A program made the translations under genes and the position numbers. From Soonwooa sp032078105 (GTDB taxonomy: Bacteria; Bacteroidota; Bacteroidia; Flavobacteriales; Weeksellaceae), in assembly GCA_046269235.1 (NCBI GenBank), contig JBJZOS010000004.1, forward strand, positions 195,431-259,430: a stretch of DNA of 64,000 nucleotides, written 5' to 3'. Positions 7,281 through 17,900 of this stretch are shown here, piece by piece (within the stretch, counting starts at the first letter, position 1; each line of letters starts with the position of its first letter). The notes under the pieces are model-generated. The model was not told the DNA's origin and did no database searches. It saw only the letters and a list, made by a program, of their open reading frames with translations.

Positions 7281-9047
7281 TTAGTGTCCGCTGCTTTCAT
7301 TTGATTCTGTAAGTTCAACGCCTTGTTTTTTTAGGATTTTAGGTGTAATATAACCAAAAATTGCTAGATATAAAAAGCAAAGCGCAGGGATAATGTAAGA
7401 GAAGTGTGTGTAAGTCATTCCCATGATACCGCCTTGCCCAGAAGGACTAGTGTCAATATCGCAAATTGCACCTTGTACTAAAGGGATAATGCCGCCACCC
7501 AAAATCATCATAATAAGAAAAGATGATGCTTTACCAGTATTTTTGCGAAGTCCTGCAATGGCTAAATCGAAAATTGCTGGCCACATAATTGAGCAGAAAA
7601 GTCCACCAGAGATCAAGAAATATTTTGCGATATTTTTGTCAGGATAGAAAAGTCCGCAAATCATCATAATGATACCTGCAACACCAAAAATCATAAGTGT
7701 TTTTCCTGCATTTTTTCCACCAATAAAACTGATGAAAATAAATATTGCAATCCAAATAGGATAGATGTAGAAAGAAGATACATCTTTACCACTCATATCA
7801 TTCGCGAAAATAATAATGCCAAACGCTACGAAGGGAACAATAATCTTTAAAAGTAAATTGACAGCTTTTGAGGTGTTAAAAACGTTGATTCCACCATTCC
7901 AACGTCCAATCATAAGACTTCCCCAATATAGAGAAACAAAGGGCGCAATATTGTTTTCTAAAACGCTTCCGAATTCGCGAGTATGTAGTAGAGCAGGTAG
8001 ATTACTAATGATACTAACTTCCACACCAACGTACAAGAAAATAGCAATCATACCCAAAATAAGTTGAGGATATTTTGTAATTCTAAATTTCTCCGAACCA
8101 TCATCAATTAACTTTTCTTCATTTTTTGCAGGATCTTCAATTTTTGAAAATAACATGAAAATAGCGACCAGAATAAATGCGAGTCCTAAAATCACAAATG
8201 GTATTTTAACAGTGCTTAGTTTTACCTTTACGTATTCTTTCGGATAAAGCGTGCTAGCTGCTTGTTTTTTGGTGTCATCCAGTTGTTTAGAGTACTGATT
8301 AACAATTTCGTCTGATAAATTTTTGTTAGCTTCTAATGTTGCAAGTCCAGCATTTAATTTACTAATTTGATTATTGACTTTGGCTTTAGTGGCTATTTTT
8401 TCGGCGCTGTCAACATGAGAGTCTTTTTCGAGATCACGTATGTTGGTCTGTAAGTCAGTTTTTAGAGTTTTATATTCGTGAACTAAAGTTTCGGTTTTGC
8501 TAAGATTGGCAGGAAGAGGTTCGCTTTTATTACCAGTACCGAACAGTGCAATACCAACGATAATTGGTCCTATTGTCGTTCCGAGAGAGTTAATTCCGCC
8601 AGCTAAAGTCAAACGGTGTGCACCAGTACTTGCGCTTCCCATTTTGATAGCTAAAGGATTGGCAACAATCTGTTGTACCGAAAATCCTAATCCAACAACA
8701 AATAATGCCATTAAGAAAAACCAGAAATTGGCTGTGGCTGCAGCAGGGAAAAACAAAAATGCTCCAATTGCGGAAATGCTCAGTCCAACGGCAAGTGTTT
8801 TTTTGTAACCAAATTTTTGTAAAATATCACTTCTAAGCGAAATGATAAAGAATATTACAGATCCAACAAAGTAAGCGGCGTAGAAGGCCCAAGCGACAAG
8901 TTGCGACTGTAATTGTGATAATACAAACCATTTTTTGAAAACGGGAATTAAGATGTCATTACTCGCTGCTACAAATCCCCAGAAGAAGAATACAATAACC
9001 AAGGACAAAAACTGTGACCACTTGGTTTGTTCGTTATGTTGGCTCAT
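7281..9047 (-). CDS. Sugar MFS transporter (FucP/GluP-type)
   Basis: 588 residues, an inner-membrane transporter with about 12 helices. The first helix FLSLVIVFFFWGFVAASND, the loop GYKKTLAVGLSISAIGA and GLGFSVQQIVANPLAIKMG match the fucose/glucose-galactose-proton symporter group. The family is usually about 420-440 residues. The excess is a hydrophilic insertion at about residues 170-275 between the two helix bundles, rich in K, E, L and N and probably coiled coil. Such insertions occur in flavobacterial members, but I cannot give its role. A -7 box CAAATATA (read on the minus strand) lies at 9067-9074. It is co-transcribed with the DUF3810 gene. Confidence 0.88.
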   Translation of the reverse strand: MSQHNEQTKWSQFLSLVIVFFFWGFVAASNDILIPVFKKWFVLSQLQSQLVAWAFYAAYFVGSVIFFIISLRSDILQKFGYKKTLAVGLSISAIGAFLFFPAAATANFWFFLMALFVVGLGFSVQQIVANPLAIKMGSASTGAHRLTLAGGINSLGTTIGPIIVGIALFGTGNKSEPLPANLSKTETLVHEYKTLKTDLQTNIRDLEKDSHVDSAEKIATKAKVNNQISKLNAGLATLEANKNLSDEIVNQYSKQLDDTKKQAASTLYPKEYVKVKLSTVKIPFVILGLAFILVAIFMLFSKIEDPAKNEEKLIDDGSEKFRITKYPQLILGMIAIFLYVGVEVSIISNLPALLHTREFGSVLENNIAPFVSLYWGSLMIGRWNGGINVFNTSKAVNLLLKIIVPFVAFGIIIFANDMSGKDVSSFYIYPIWIAIFIFISFIGGKNAGKTLMIFGVAGIIMMICGLFYPDKNIAKYFLISGGLFCSIMWPAIFDLAIAGLRKNTGKASSFLIMMILGGGIIPLVQGAICDIDTSPSGQGGIMGMTYTHFSYIIPALCFLYLAIFGYITPKILKKQGVELTESNESSGH

Positions 9048-9066
9048 TTAATAAAAATATGTTAAA

Positions 9067-9074
9067 CAAATATA
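9067..9074 (-). promoter_or_regulatory. -7 box of the MFS-DUF3810 pair
   Basis: On the minus strand this reads TATATTTG, an exact TANNTTTG, 19 bases upstream of the transporter ATG and just outside the end of the acyltransferase gene. Confidence 0.5.
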
Positions 9075-9075
9075 A

Positions 9076-9813
9076 TTATTTATTAATTAGATAATACTTG
9101 TTTAAAACATTTTTAATTTCCTTGTACACAACAGATTTTAAATCCGTCATTGATAAATTGGGTTCGTAGATGCCATTAAAATAGGCTTTCGCACATCCGG
9201 GATATCCTTTTTTATTGTCAAAAGGAAACATTTCTTTAAGACCAACAAATGTGAAAGCAGCGATAGAAAACTTATGTTTTGTAGCTAAAATAAAAGCGCC
9301 ATCTTTAAAATTATCCAAAATAATAGAAGTGTCATCTGGTACACCACCTTCGGGGAAGATGACGATACTGCAACCTTCTTCCATTTTTTCTGCACAACGA
9401 CGATAGACGTCAGCACGACTTCTGGCACTGCTTCGGTCAACCATCACGCAGATTCTTTTATAAATAGTTCCGAAAATAGGAATTTTTACCAATTCTTTTT
9501 TTCCAACGAAACAAAGCGGATGATGGGGTAACAGAATCACCATCAACATGATATCCATGATCGAGGTGTGATTGGATACAAAAACATATTGTTGGTTTTT
9601 CTTGAGATTTTTTTTGGAAATACTTATGCGTTTATAACTCATACCCATGCCATAATACATGCAGTAGGCCCACATACGGATAAAGAAATAGCAATATCTG
9701 TAATAACTTTTTCTAAATGAAAGGATATAGACCGGGATTCCCCAAAGTATGGTGAATACAATCCCGATGATAAGCATCCAAGCGCGCCAAAGTATATTAA
9801 GAATTGCTGTCAT
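9076..9813 (-). CDS. 1-acyl-sn-glycerol-3-phosphate acyltransferase (PlsC-like)
   Basis: 245 residues. One or two N-terminal membrane helices precede the acyltransferase signature VSNHTSIMDIM (the NHxxxxD catalytic box, about 79-85). Block III is FPEGGVPDD (about 153-161). The family transfers an acyl group to lysophosphatidic acid at the inner membrane, giving phosphatidic acid. Acylation of another lysolipid or an aminolipid cannot be excluded in this phylum. The GtrA-like gene ends 5 bases upstream, so both lie in one leftward transcript. Confidence 0.88.
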   Translation of the reverse strand: MTAILNILWRAWMLIIGIVFTILWGIPVYILSFRKSYYRYCYFFIRMWAYCMYYGMGMSYKRISISKKNLKKNQQYVFVSNHTSIMDIMLMVILLPHHPLCFVGKKELVKIPIFGTIYKRICVMVDRSSARSRADVYRRCAEKMEEGCSIVIFPEGGVPDDTSIILDNFKDGAFILATKHKFSIAAFTFVGLKEMFPFDNKKGYPGCAKAYFNGIYEPNLSMTDLKSVVYKEIKNVLNKYYLINK

Positions 9814-9818
9814 GTTAA

Positions 9819-10277
9819 TTATCCATTAAAGATCACTTTCTTTTTGATGCTGTAGTTAAGTACAGAAACGGTTACAATTGCAGCAATTTTACTAATCATT
9901 TCTGGAGAGAAAGTGAAGATTTTGATGCTAAAATAACTCGTAAAGACGTAATGGAAAAATATCTGGAACAAGGTTAAACTTAATATAGTCGATATAAAAG
10001 AAACTATCATAAAATACATAAACTCTCGACGTTTCGAGTGTTTTCCTCTTTCAAAAACAAACCAAATGCTTAAAAAATAATTAGTAACAATGCCACAACC
10101 CGTTGATAAGATATTGCTTAAAGGATATTTTATACCGTAAAAATTATATTCCCAAGTTGCGATTTTGGGGATGTTAACGCTAAATAGTTTGAAGCTGCCG
10201 ATCTCTATAATGGCGCTTAAACCTCCAGCGATGATAAAAAATAAAACCTGTTTTTGTTTTAAAAGTAAATCTTTCAT
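9819..10277 (-). CDS. GtrA-like membrane protein
   Basis: 152 residues from ATG 10277; a longer frame to 10286 begins with TTG inside the promoter box and is unlikely. Four transmembrane helices and the patterns FFIIAGGLSAIIEIGSFKLF and TNYFLSIWFVFERG identify the GtrA/DPMS family, thought to flip or help move polyprenyl-linked sugars for cell-surface glycans. The gene is 5 bases upstream of the PlsC-like gene, suggesting a joint envelope role. The -7 box at 10284-10291 leaves only 6 bases before the start codon. Confidence 0.82.
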   Translation of the reverse strand: MKDLLLKQKQVLFFIIAGGLSAIIEIGSFKLFSVNIPKIATWEYNFYGIKYPLSNILSTGCGIVTNYFLSIWFVFERGKHSKRREFMYFMIVSFISTILSLTLFQIFFHYVFTSYFSIKIFTFSPEMISKIAAIVTVSVLNYSIKKKVIFNG

Positions 10278-10283
10278 GTGGTG

Positions 10284-10291
10284 CAAATTTA
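10284..10291 (-). promoter_or_regulatory. -7 box of the gtrA-like/acyltransferase transcript
   Basis: It reads TAAATTTG on the minus strand. Its position rules out the TTG start at 10286 and suggests a leaderless or very short-leader mRNA. Confidence 0.5.
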
Positions 10292-10631
10292 AACTTTTAA
10301 TGTTAAAATATTAAAACAGTTTTTTTAAGATGATAAGAACGAAAAATGATGTATTGATGAGCTTTTTATGAAATCTTATAAGCTTCAACCTAATAGAATT
10401 GCGGTAAAGTAAGCAAAAAAGACGATGAAATCTAGAAGTATTGAGAAATTTATTATTTATAAAAATATTAAAATGCTTAAAATAATCTTAAAATATGTTA
10501 TTTTATTTTGATATTAATATTAAAAATGTATCTTTATTCTGTGAATAATGTATTTGGGGTGTCTATAATGTTTTCCGCTTATTGGTATGTTGTTCTGGAA
10601 TATTTTTAACAAAGTATAATACAAATATATT
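10292..10631. other. AT-rich intergenic region between divergent genes
   Basis: 340 bases with no ORF, strong hairpin or repeat. It presumably holds divergent control sequences, but I see no exact promoter match for the rightward gene. Confidence 0.5.
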
Positions 10632-10889
10632 ATGAAAAAGCGTCTAAGTTATCGAAAATTTCAGCCTCAGTTGAGTAAAATTGAGGAGCTTGAAAAGAAT
10701 AATTCAACTTTTAAAAGAATCTTTTCAGAGTACGAACTAATGTCCGACGAACTGTGGGAAATAGAAAATGACCAGAATAATTCGGTGCCGGACGATTTTA
10801 TTAATGCTATACAATTGCAAACCGAATATCTCGAAGAAGAGATTAATAATTGGCTGACGAATATCACGCCAAGAGATAATGATGCCTAA
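10632..10889 (+). CDS. Conserved-type hypothetical small acidic protein
   Basis: 85 residues. Basic at the start (MKKRLSYRKF), then acidic and helical (EYELMSDELWEIENDQNN, ...EYLEEEINNWL). No membrane helix, signal or known motif is seen. Codon use is like that of its neighbours and the ATG is preceded by AT-rich sequence. It lies 57 bases before the ASKHA kinase gene and could be co-transcribed. The function is not recognised. Confidence 0.65.
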   Translation: MKKRLSYRKFQPQLSKIEELEKNNSTFKRIFSEYELMSDELWEIENDQNNSVPDDFINAIQLQTEYLEEEINNWLTNITPRDNDA

Positions 10890-10946
10890 TATATTATTTA
10901 CAGAATAATTTCCTACTTTTACAGGCCTAATTTATTTATAAAAAGT

Positions 10947-11813
10947 ATGATTGCAATTGTAGATGGAGGTTCTACTAAATGCGACTGGGTTATCCTAGAA
11001 CATGATGGAAAAGAGGTCTTTAAGACAGAGACTGTCGGTTTTAATCCCAATATTATCTCACCAGAACTTATTGCGCCCGAAGTCGAAAATAACAAATCTT
11101 TGATGTCTGTTGCGAATGATATCAAACATGTGTTTTTTTATGGCTCTGGTTGTGGCGTGCAAAAAAATAGAGAAATTGTCCAGAGAGAACTTAACAGAGT
11201 TTTCATAAATGCCTATGTAACAGCAAAGGAAGATCTTTTAGCAGCAGCTTATGCCGCTTATAGAGGTCATCCAGAAATTGTATGTATTCTTGGGACGGGT
11301 TCTAATTCCTGTTATTTTGATGGAGAAAAACTAAGGACAGAACTGCCTTCTTTAGGTTTCTTAATAGGAGATGAAGGTAGTGGAAGTTCCCTTGGGAAGC
11401 AACTTGTGCGTCATTTCTTTATGAAAAAATTACCACCAGATTTACACAATCAGTTTGCCGAAATCTATCAGCTTAATATCGAAGATTTGTTACAGAATAT
11501 GTATCACAATCCTCGTGTTAATGCCTATTTTGCAGATTTTACAAAATTTATTGTTGATCGCAAAACACATCCATATTTTCAACAATTTGTATATAAAGAA
11601 CTTAGAAGCTTTTTAGAATTTCAGGTTCTTCCTTATAAAGAATGTCGCAGCAGCGAACTTAATTTCATCGGGTCGATCGCTTATTTTTTCGAAGATATTT
11701 TGAGAGCTGCCGCAGCAGAATTTCATTTCACGGTGGGTGATATTGTACAACGACCAATAGAGAGTCTTGTTAACTACCACCGCGACTATATTTTACCAAA
11801 ACTTTTACCCTAA
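10947..11813 (+). CDS. BadF/BadG/BcrA-type ASKHA kinase, N-acetylglucosamine kinase-like
   Basis: 288 residues. The N-terminal phosphate-1 loop DGGSTKCDW (about 6-14), the adenosine-side glycine motif ILGTGSNSC and GDEGSGSSLGK are the ASKHA-fold elements of the BadF/GlcNAc-kinase family. In Bacteroidota these proteins are annotated as N-acetylglucosamine kinases and probably phosphorylate amino sugars recovered from cell-wall turnover. The substrate is inferred from family only. Malic enzyme follows 58 bases later without a visible terminator. Confidence 0.82.
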   Translation: MIAIVDGGSTKCDWVILEHDGKEVFKTETVGFNPNIISPELIAPEVENNKSLMSVANDIKHVFFYGSGCGVQKNREIVQRELNRVFINAYVTAKEDLLAAAYAAYRGHPEIVCILGTGSNSCYFDGEKLRTELPSLGFLIGDEGSGSSLGKQLVRHFFMKKLPPDLHNQFAEIYQLNIEDLLQNMYHNPRVNAYFADFTKFIVDRKTHPYFQQFVYKELRSFLEFQVLPYKECRSSELNFIGSIAYFFEDILRAAAAEFHFTVGDIVQRPIESLVNYHRDYILPKLLP

Positions 11814-11871
11814 GTTTTGCGTTTATCAATTATTGTAGAAGGGAATTTTTTAATTAATTAAAAAAATTAGT

Positions 11872-14157
11872 ATGCCGAAACAAAATCAAAAAGATTTAAA
11901 TGCTTTTAACAAAGCTGCTTTAGATTATCATAAAGCCGAGCCAAAAGGAAAAATTGAAGTTGTACCATCTAAACCCCACTCATCTCAGAGAGATTTGAGT
12001 TTGGCATATTCGCCGGGTGTTGCTGTACCTTGTATGGAAATCCATAACAATCCGCAAGCTGTATACGACTACACAGCGAAAGGGAACTTGGTGGCAGTTA
12101 TTTCTAACGGAACTGCAGTTCTTGGACTTGGCGACATTGGTGCGGAAGCTTCAAAACCAGTGATGGAAGGTAAAGGTCTTCTTTTCAAAATATTTGCAGA
12201 CATCAATGTTTTCGATATCGAGATTGACGAAAAAGATCCAGATAAATTCATTGATACTGTAAAAGGAATTGCGCCAACTTTTGGTGGAATTAACCTAGAA
12301 GATATAAAGGCGCCAGAAGCTTTCTATATCGAACAAAGATTGAAGGAAGAATTAAATATCCCTTTAATGCACGATGACCAACATGGTACCGCAATTATTT
12401 CTGCGGCAGCATTAATCAATGCTTTAGAAATTGCAGATAAAAAAATTGATGAAGTTAAGGTTGTTGTTAACGGCGCTGGTGCCGCGGCAATCGCCTGTAC
12501 TAAATTATATATCGCATTGGGACTTGCCAAAGAAAATGTCTTGATGTGTGACTCAAAAGGTGTTATCAATCATAAAAGAACAAACCTAACACCAGAAAAA
12601 ATAGACTTCATTGCAGAAACTGATATTGAAACCTTAGAAGACGCACTGAAAGGTGCTGACGTTTTTGTTGGTCTATCAAAAGGAAATGTCATGTCGCCAG
12701 AGATGCTGATGAGCATGGCCAGCAACCCAATTGTTTTTGCATTGGCAAATCCAGATCCAGAAATCGATTACAACTTAGCGGTTGAGACTAGAAAAGACGT
12801 TATTCTGGCTACGGGACGAAGTGATTTTCCTAATCAGGTGAATAATGTTTTGGGCTTCCCTTATATTTTTCGTGGTGCGTTGGATGTACAAGCAACGGGT
12901 ATTAACGAAGCTATGAAGTTGGCTGCAGTTCGTGCATTAGCTGCTTTAGCGAAGGAGCAGGTGCCGGAAGTTGTGAAGTTGGCTTATAATATTAAACAAT
13001 TGCACTTTGGAAGAGATTATTTTATTCCGAAACCTTTTGATAGCCGTCTTTTAACAAGAGTTTCGATGGCAGTTGCAAAAGCCGCGATGGAAAGCGGTAT
13101 TGCGAAAAGTCCAATTACAGATTTTGAAGAATACGAAAACAATTTGCTAGATCGTATGGGGCGTGACGAGCGCCTAATCCGTATGATGCAAAGTCGCGCG
13201 AAGTCTAATCCTATGCGTGTTACCTTGGGGAACGCTGAAGAATATAATGTTCTGAAAGCAGCTCAAATTCTTTTGGAAGAAGGCATTGCAAAACCAATTT
13301 TGTTGGGTGAGAAGAAATTCATCAAACAACAAATGGAAAAATATAACATTAATATCGATGTGCCGATTGTTGACCCAATGGACGATGATCAGGAAGAAAA
13401 TCGTGTTAAATATCGCGAAACACTTTGGAAACTTCGTCAACGTAAAGGGATGAATGAGTATAAAGCGAAACTTTTTGTACGTCAAAGAGATTATTTCGGA
13501 CCTTTGATGTTGAAACATGGTGACACGGATGCGTTGATTGTTGGTTTTTCTAAAAATTATTCTTCAGTTTTAAAACCAATTTTAGAAGTTGTCGAAAAAG
13601 AAAAAGGCGTTGACAAAGTTGCTGCAATGATGATGATTTTAACAGACAAGAAACCAATTTTCTTTGCTGATACATCAATTAACCAAAATCCCACTGCTGA
13701 AGATTTGGTGAATATTGCTAAAATGTCAGAAATGACAGTTAAGACTTTTGCTATAGAACCTAGAATTGCAATGTTGTCCTTTGAGAACTTCGCCGCAATT
13801 TCTGAAACCTCCAAAAAAGTAGCAAAAGCAGTTTCTATTCTTCATGAGAAATTCCCAAAAATGATTGTTGATGGTGAGATACAACCAGATTTCGCTATGA
13901 ATAGTGATCATTTAAGCGATTATCCATTCTCTAAATTAGGAACAGAACCAGCTAATGTTTTTGTATTTCCGAATTTAGAAAGTGCCAACTTATCGTACAA
14001 AATTATTCGTGGGATGAAGATGGCGCAAGTTGTTGGTCCAATTTTAATGGGACTAAAACAACCAGTGCATGTATTACAAATGCGCTCTAGCGTTGACGAA
14101 ATTGTAAATTTGGCGACCATAGCCGTTTTGGATGCACAAAGAAGACAGGTAACATAA
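11872..14157 (+). CDS. maeB: NADP-type malic enzyme with phosphotransacetylase-like C-terminal domain
   Basis: 761 residues, matching the MaeB fusion class. The N-terminal malic-enzyme domain (about 1-420) has SLAYSPGVAVPC, the metal-binding region MHDDQHGTA and a nucleotide loop VNGAGAAAIAC. The C-terminal third (about 430-761) resembles phosphate acetyl/butyryltransferase and in characterised MaeB enzymes is regulatory rather than catalytic. The enzyme decarboxylates malate to pyruvate with NADPH formation in the cytosol. It is followed by a terminator and then ruvA. Confidence 0.93.
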   Translation: MPKQNQKDLNAFNKAALDYHKAEPKGKIEVVPSKPHSSQRDLSLAYSPGVAVPCMEIHNNPQAVYDYTAKGNLVAVISNGTAVLGLGDIGAEASKPVMEGKGLLFKIFADINVFDIEIDEKDPDKFIDTVKGIAPTFGGINLEDIKAPEAFYIEQRLKEELNIPLMHDDQHGTAIISAAALINALEIADKKIDEVKVVVNGAGAAAIACTKLYIALGLAKENVLMCDSKGVINHKRTNLTPEKIDFIAETDIETLEDALKGADVFVGLSKGNVMSPEMLMSMASNPIVFALANPDPEIDYNLAVETRKDVILATGRSDFPNQVNNVLGFPYIFRGALDVQATGINEAMKLAAVRALAALAKEQVPEVVKLAYNIKQLHFGRDYFIPKPFDSRLLTRVSMAVAKAAMESGIAKSPITDFEEYENNLLDRMGRDERLIRMMQSRAKSNPMRVTLGNAEEYNVLKAAQILLEEGIAKPILLGEKKFIKQQMEKYNINIDVPIVDPMDDDQEENRVKYRETLWKLRQRKGMNEYKAKLFVRQRDYFGPLMLKHGDTDALIVGFSKNYSSVLKPILEVVEKEKGVDKVAAMMMILTDKKPIFFADTSINQNPTAEDLVNIAKMSEMTVKTFAIEPRIAMLSFENFAAISETSKKVAKAVSILHEKFPKMIVDGEIQPDFAMNSDHLSDYPFSKLGTEPANVFVFPNLESANLSYKIIRGMKMAQVVGPILMGLKQPVHVLQMRSSVDEIVNLATIAVLDAQRRQVT

Positions 14158-14184
14158 GAATTAATTATTTTCAAAAAATAGATC

Positions 14185-14211
14185 AAGCGGAACTGCGGTT
14201 TCGCTTTTTTT
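14185..14211 (+). terminator. Intrinsic terminator of maeB
   Basis: The stem AAGCGGAAC/GTTTCGCTT, with one G-U pair, is followed by a T run. Confidence 0.75.
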
Positions 14212-14291
14212 ATTAAGAATTTTTATCAATTTTAACAAGATTTTTTAATTCTCGTTTCGAATTAATATATTAGCAAATTGTTAATTAGATT

Positions 14292-14876
14292 ATGATTTAT
14301 TCATTAAAAGGAGTGGTGGAGGAGTTAACGCCAACTTATGCCGTAATAGACGTCAATGGCGTTGGTTATTATGTTGGTATTAGCTTACAAACTTCGCAAA
14401 TGTTGAAGCTTGGTACACACCACAAACTTTATATACAACAGATTATTCGAGAAGATGCCCATTTGCTGTTTGGTTTTAACACACTTTTGGAAAAAGAAAT
14501 GTTTAATTTCTTAATTAGTGTTAATGGTGTAGGCGCAATTTCGGCACTTATTCTTTTGTCATCGTTGACCTTAGAAGAGACGGCTTCTGCAATCCAAAAC
14601 GGACAAAGCCATGTTTTACAAAAAGTGAAGGGCATCGGTACCAAAACCGCCGAACGTATTATCGTCGATCTTAAAGATAAGGTAGCCAAATTTGGGCTTT
14701 CTTCAGAAAATATTTCTCAATTCGTAGATAATAAAGTGAAAGATGAGGCGTTAACTGCATTAGAGGTTTTAGGTATTTCTAAAAAGATGTCGGAGAAGAT
14801 TGCGGATCGTATTCAGAAGAAAAATCCAGAAGTTTCTGTGGAAGATTTGGTAAAAGAAATTTTAAAAAACATTTAA
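14292..14876 (+). CDS. ruvA: Holliday junction DNA helicase subunit RuvA
   Basis: 194 residues, the normal RuvA length. An N-terminal OB-fold region (MIYSLKGVVEEL...VDVNGVGYYVGI) precedes two helix-hairpin-helix motifs (VNGVGAISALILL and VKGIGTKTAERIIVDLKDK). The C-terminal domain (about 150-194) should bind RuvB. RuvA tetramers hold four-way junctions flat and load RuvB for branch migration. The gene is 44 bases before sprA; I recall this neighbourhood being common in flavobacteria, although the two functions are unrelated. Confidence 0.95.
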   Translation: MIYSLKGVVEELTPTYAVIDVNGVGYYVGISLQTSQMLKLGTHHKLYIQQIIREDAHLLFGFNTLLEKEMFNFLISVNGVGAISALILLSSLTLEETASAIQNGQSHVLQKVKGIGTKTAERIIVDLKDKVAKFGLSSENISQFVDNKVKDEALTALEVLGISKKMSEKIADRIQKKNPEVSVEDLVKEILKNI

Positions 14877-14920
14877 CATTTTTTGTGTTTTATATAATAC
14901 AGATGTAAAAAGAGAAGATA

Positions 14921-17900
14921 GTGAGGAGAGAGTTTTACTTTAAAAAGATTTTTGCATTGTTGTTGGTTTTAGTTGGATGCATACAAGCAATTGCACAAGA
15001 AAAACCGAATGATAGTGTCAATATCAAAAATCATTTCAATTTAGCAAGTCCTATTCGATACGAGGCATTTTACGATGTCAAAGAAGGGATTTATTATTTG
15101 TATCCAAAGATTGGGAATACTACGGTTGGTAATCCGTTGGTGATGACTTTTGATCAATATCGTAACTATATGTTGCAGAATCAATTGAAGTCTTATTTTC
15201 AAGAAAAATCGGATAACAACAATTTAGCAAATCGAAAAGATCAAGCTGATGCTAAGAAGAAAGGTCTTTTGCCAAGCATCACAATCCGAAATAAAATTTT
15301 TGAAAACATTTTTGGAAGTAATAAAATTGAATTAATTCCTCAAGGTTATGCGTCTTTTGATTTGGGTGTTCTTTTGCAAAAGATTGATAATCCGCTGATC
15401 TTACCACAAAACCGAAACAATTTCACGATTAACATTCAACAAAGAATGCAGTTGGGATTGACGGGGAAAGTTGGTGAGAATTTGCAGTTAAAAGCCAATT
15501 ACGATACCCAAAGTGGTTTTGCTTTCGAGAACAGAATGAACTTGATGTGGCAAGCAAAAGGATCGTGGAAGGATTTACAATCTAAAGGACTCGATGACAA
15601 AACGACGGGTGGCGAAGATAAAGTCATCAAAAAAGTAGAGTTTGGTAATGTTAGTATGCCGCTTTCTACCAGTTTGATTCGTGGGGCGCAATCGCTTTTC
15701 GGTCTTAAGACGGATTTCCAGTTGGGTAAGACCACGGGGACTTTTGTGTTTTCGCAACAACAAGGTGAAGCTCGTAATATCGTTGTACAAGGTGGTGGCG
15801 CGATTAGCACATTTAAAGTTAATGCTTATGATTATGAAGATAATCAACACTACTTTTTAGGACATTACTTCTATGATAACTATGATAAAACTTTACAAAG
15901 CTACCCGACACTTAGTACAAGAATTAACGTAACAAGACTCGAAGTTTGGGTTTTAGATCAAGGTTCTGCTAATCTTCAGGATCAAAAAAGTATTATTGGT
16001 ATCCGAGATTTGGGCGATGGTGCAGATGCCTATCCGAGTAATACGCAAAATGGTTTATACAATGCTGTTACAGGTTTAGGCGCAGGTTTGCGAGATGTTG
16101 GTACCGCATATAATACTATCAATGGACAAAACTTACCTAATGCGCAAGGTGGTACAGAACCTTATATTGATGGCGAGCAATTTATTTTTAATAGAAAAGC
16201 AAAGCGACTTAATCCCGGTGAGTATAAATTCAATCCACAATTAGGTTATATTTCCCTTAACCAAAGATTAAATGATAATCAGTTCTTAGCGGTGTCATAC
16301 TCGTATACAATTGCAGGATCCGATAAAGTATATAAAGTCGGAGAATTTTCCGAAGAAAGCTCTGTTCTTGTGACTAAAATGTTGAAGTCAAACACTATGG
16401 TGAAAACAACATCACCAATGTGGGATTTGATGATGAAAAACATTTATCCGATGAATGCAAATCAAATTCAGCAAGATAATTTCTTACTGAATGTCTACTA
16501 TCGCGATAATGCTTCTGGAGGTAAGGTTAACTATTTGCCAGGTATCACAACGCCAGATAACAACTTGTTGAAAACATTAAATTGGGATCGATTGAATCTT
16601 AATAATGACGTCCAAGCAGAAAATGGTGTTTTTGGTGATGGTATTTTTGACTTTGTACAAGGTCTCACGATTGATCCTGAGCAAGGGAAGTTGATTTTTA
16701 CTAAAGTTCAGCCTTTTGGTAAAACAATGTCTGATCTTATACAAAATCTTCCTAATAGTAATAGTATTGATTCTAAACAATATGTTTATGACGATCTATA
16801 TACTAAATTAAAAGAAACTGCAAAGCAAAGTAATCTTGCCCAACGATATACAATTGAAGGTCGTTACAAAGGCGCACAAGGTCAAGGTATCTCGATGGGT
16901 GCTATTAACGTACCGCAAGGATCGGTACGTGTTACAGCTAACGGCGTACAATTGACGGAAGGTGTAGACTATACTGTAGATTATATGTTGGGTACTGTAA
17001 CGATTATTAACGAACAAGTTAAACAATCTGGACAAGCCATCAACATTTCTATGGAAAACCAAATGACGTTTAACACACAAAGAAAACGTTTCTTGGGATT
17101 AAATCTAGAACGTCGTTTTAATGATCATTTGACCGTTGGTGCAACCGTGGTTAACTATGCCGAAAGACCTTTAACTCAAAAAGTGAACTTTGGCCAAGAA
17201 GCGGTTAATAATACGATGGCAGGTTTCAATATCTTGTATAATAACGAGCTTCCATTCCTAACAAGATTGACGGATAAAATTCCATTTATCAATACAGAAG
17301 CACCTTCTAATTTGAACTTTAAAGCAGAAGCTGCTTATTTAATTCCTGGTCAAAATAAAGGAACTAACGACCAATCTTATATTGATGATTTTGAACAAAC
17401 AACTTCAAAAATTTCATTAAAAGAGCCAAGTTTATGGAGTATCGCTTCTAAGCCTGAACTCAATAAAACAGATCCAATCTTTGCAAATGCAGGATTGAAT
17501 GATGATACAAAAAATGGTTATGGTAGAGGTTTGACATCTTGGTATAACATTGACCCGAGATTCTATGGGGTTGGCGGTAAAGCACCAAACGGTATTAATG
17601 CGCAAGTATTATCAAACCACCGTTCGCGTCGTGTTATGATGTCCGAATTGTACAACGAAAGAGATTTTGTAGCAGGAGAGCAAACCATGTTGACAACTTT
17701 TGACGTGAGTTTTTACCCAACGCAAAGAGGTCCTTACAATGTTAATCCATTAGATGAAGCAGCTAACCAACGTTGGGGAGGGCTAATGAGATCGATTGGA
17801 GTATCTAACTTTGTTAATTCGAATATAGAATATGTTGAGTTTTGGATGATGGATCCTTATGCTGATGGTAATAATCTAGGAAATAATCCAAAACTATTAT

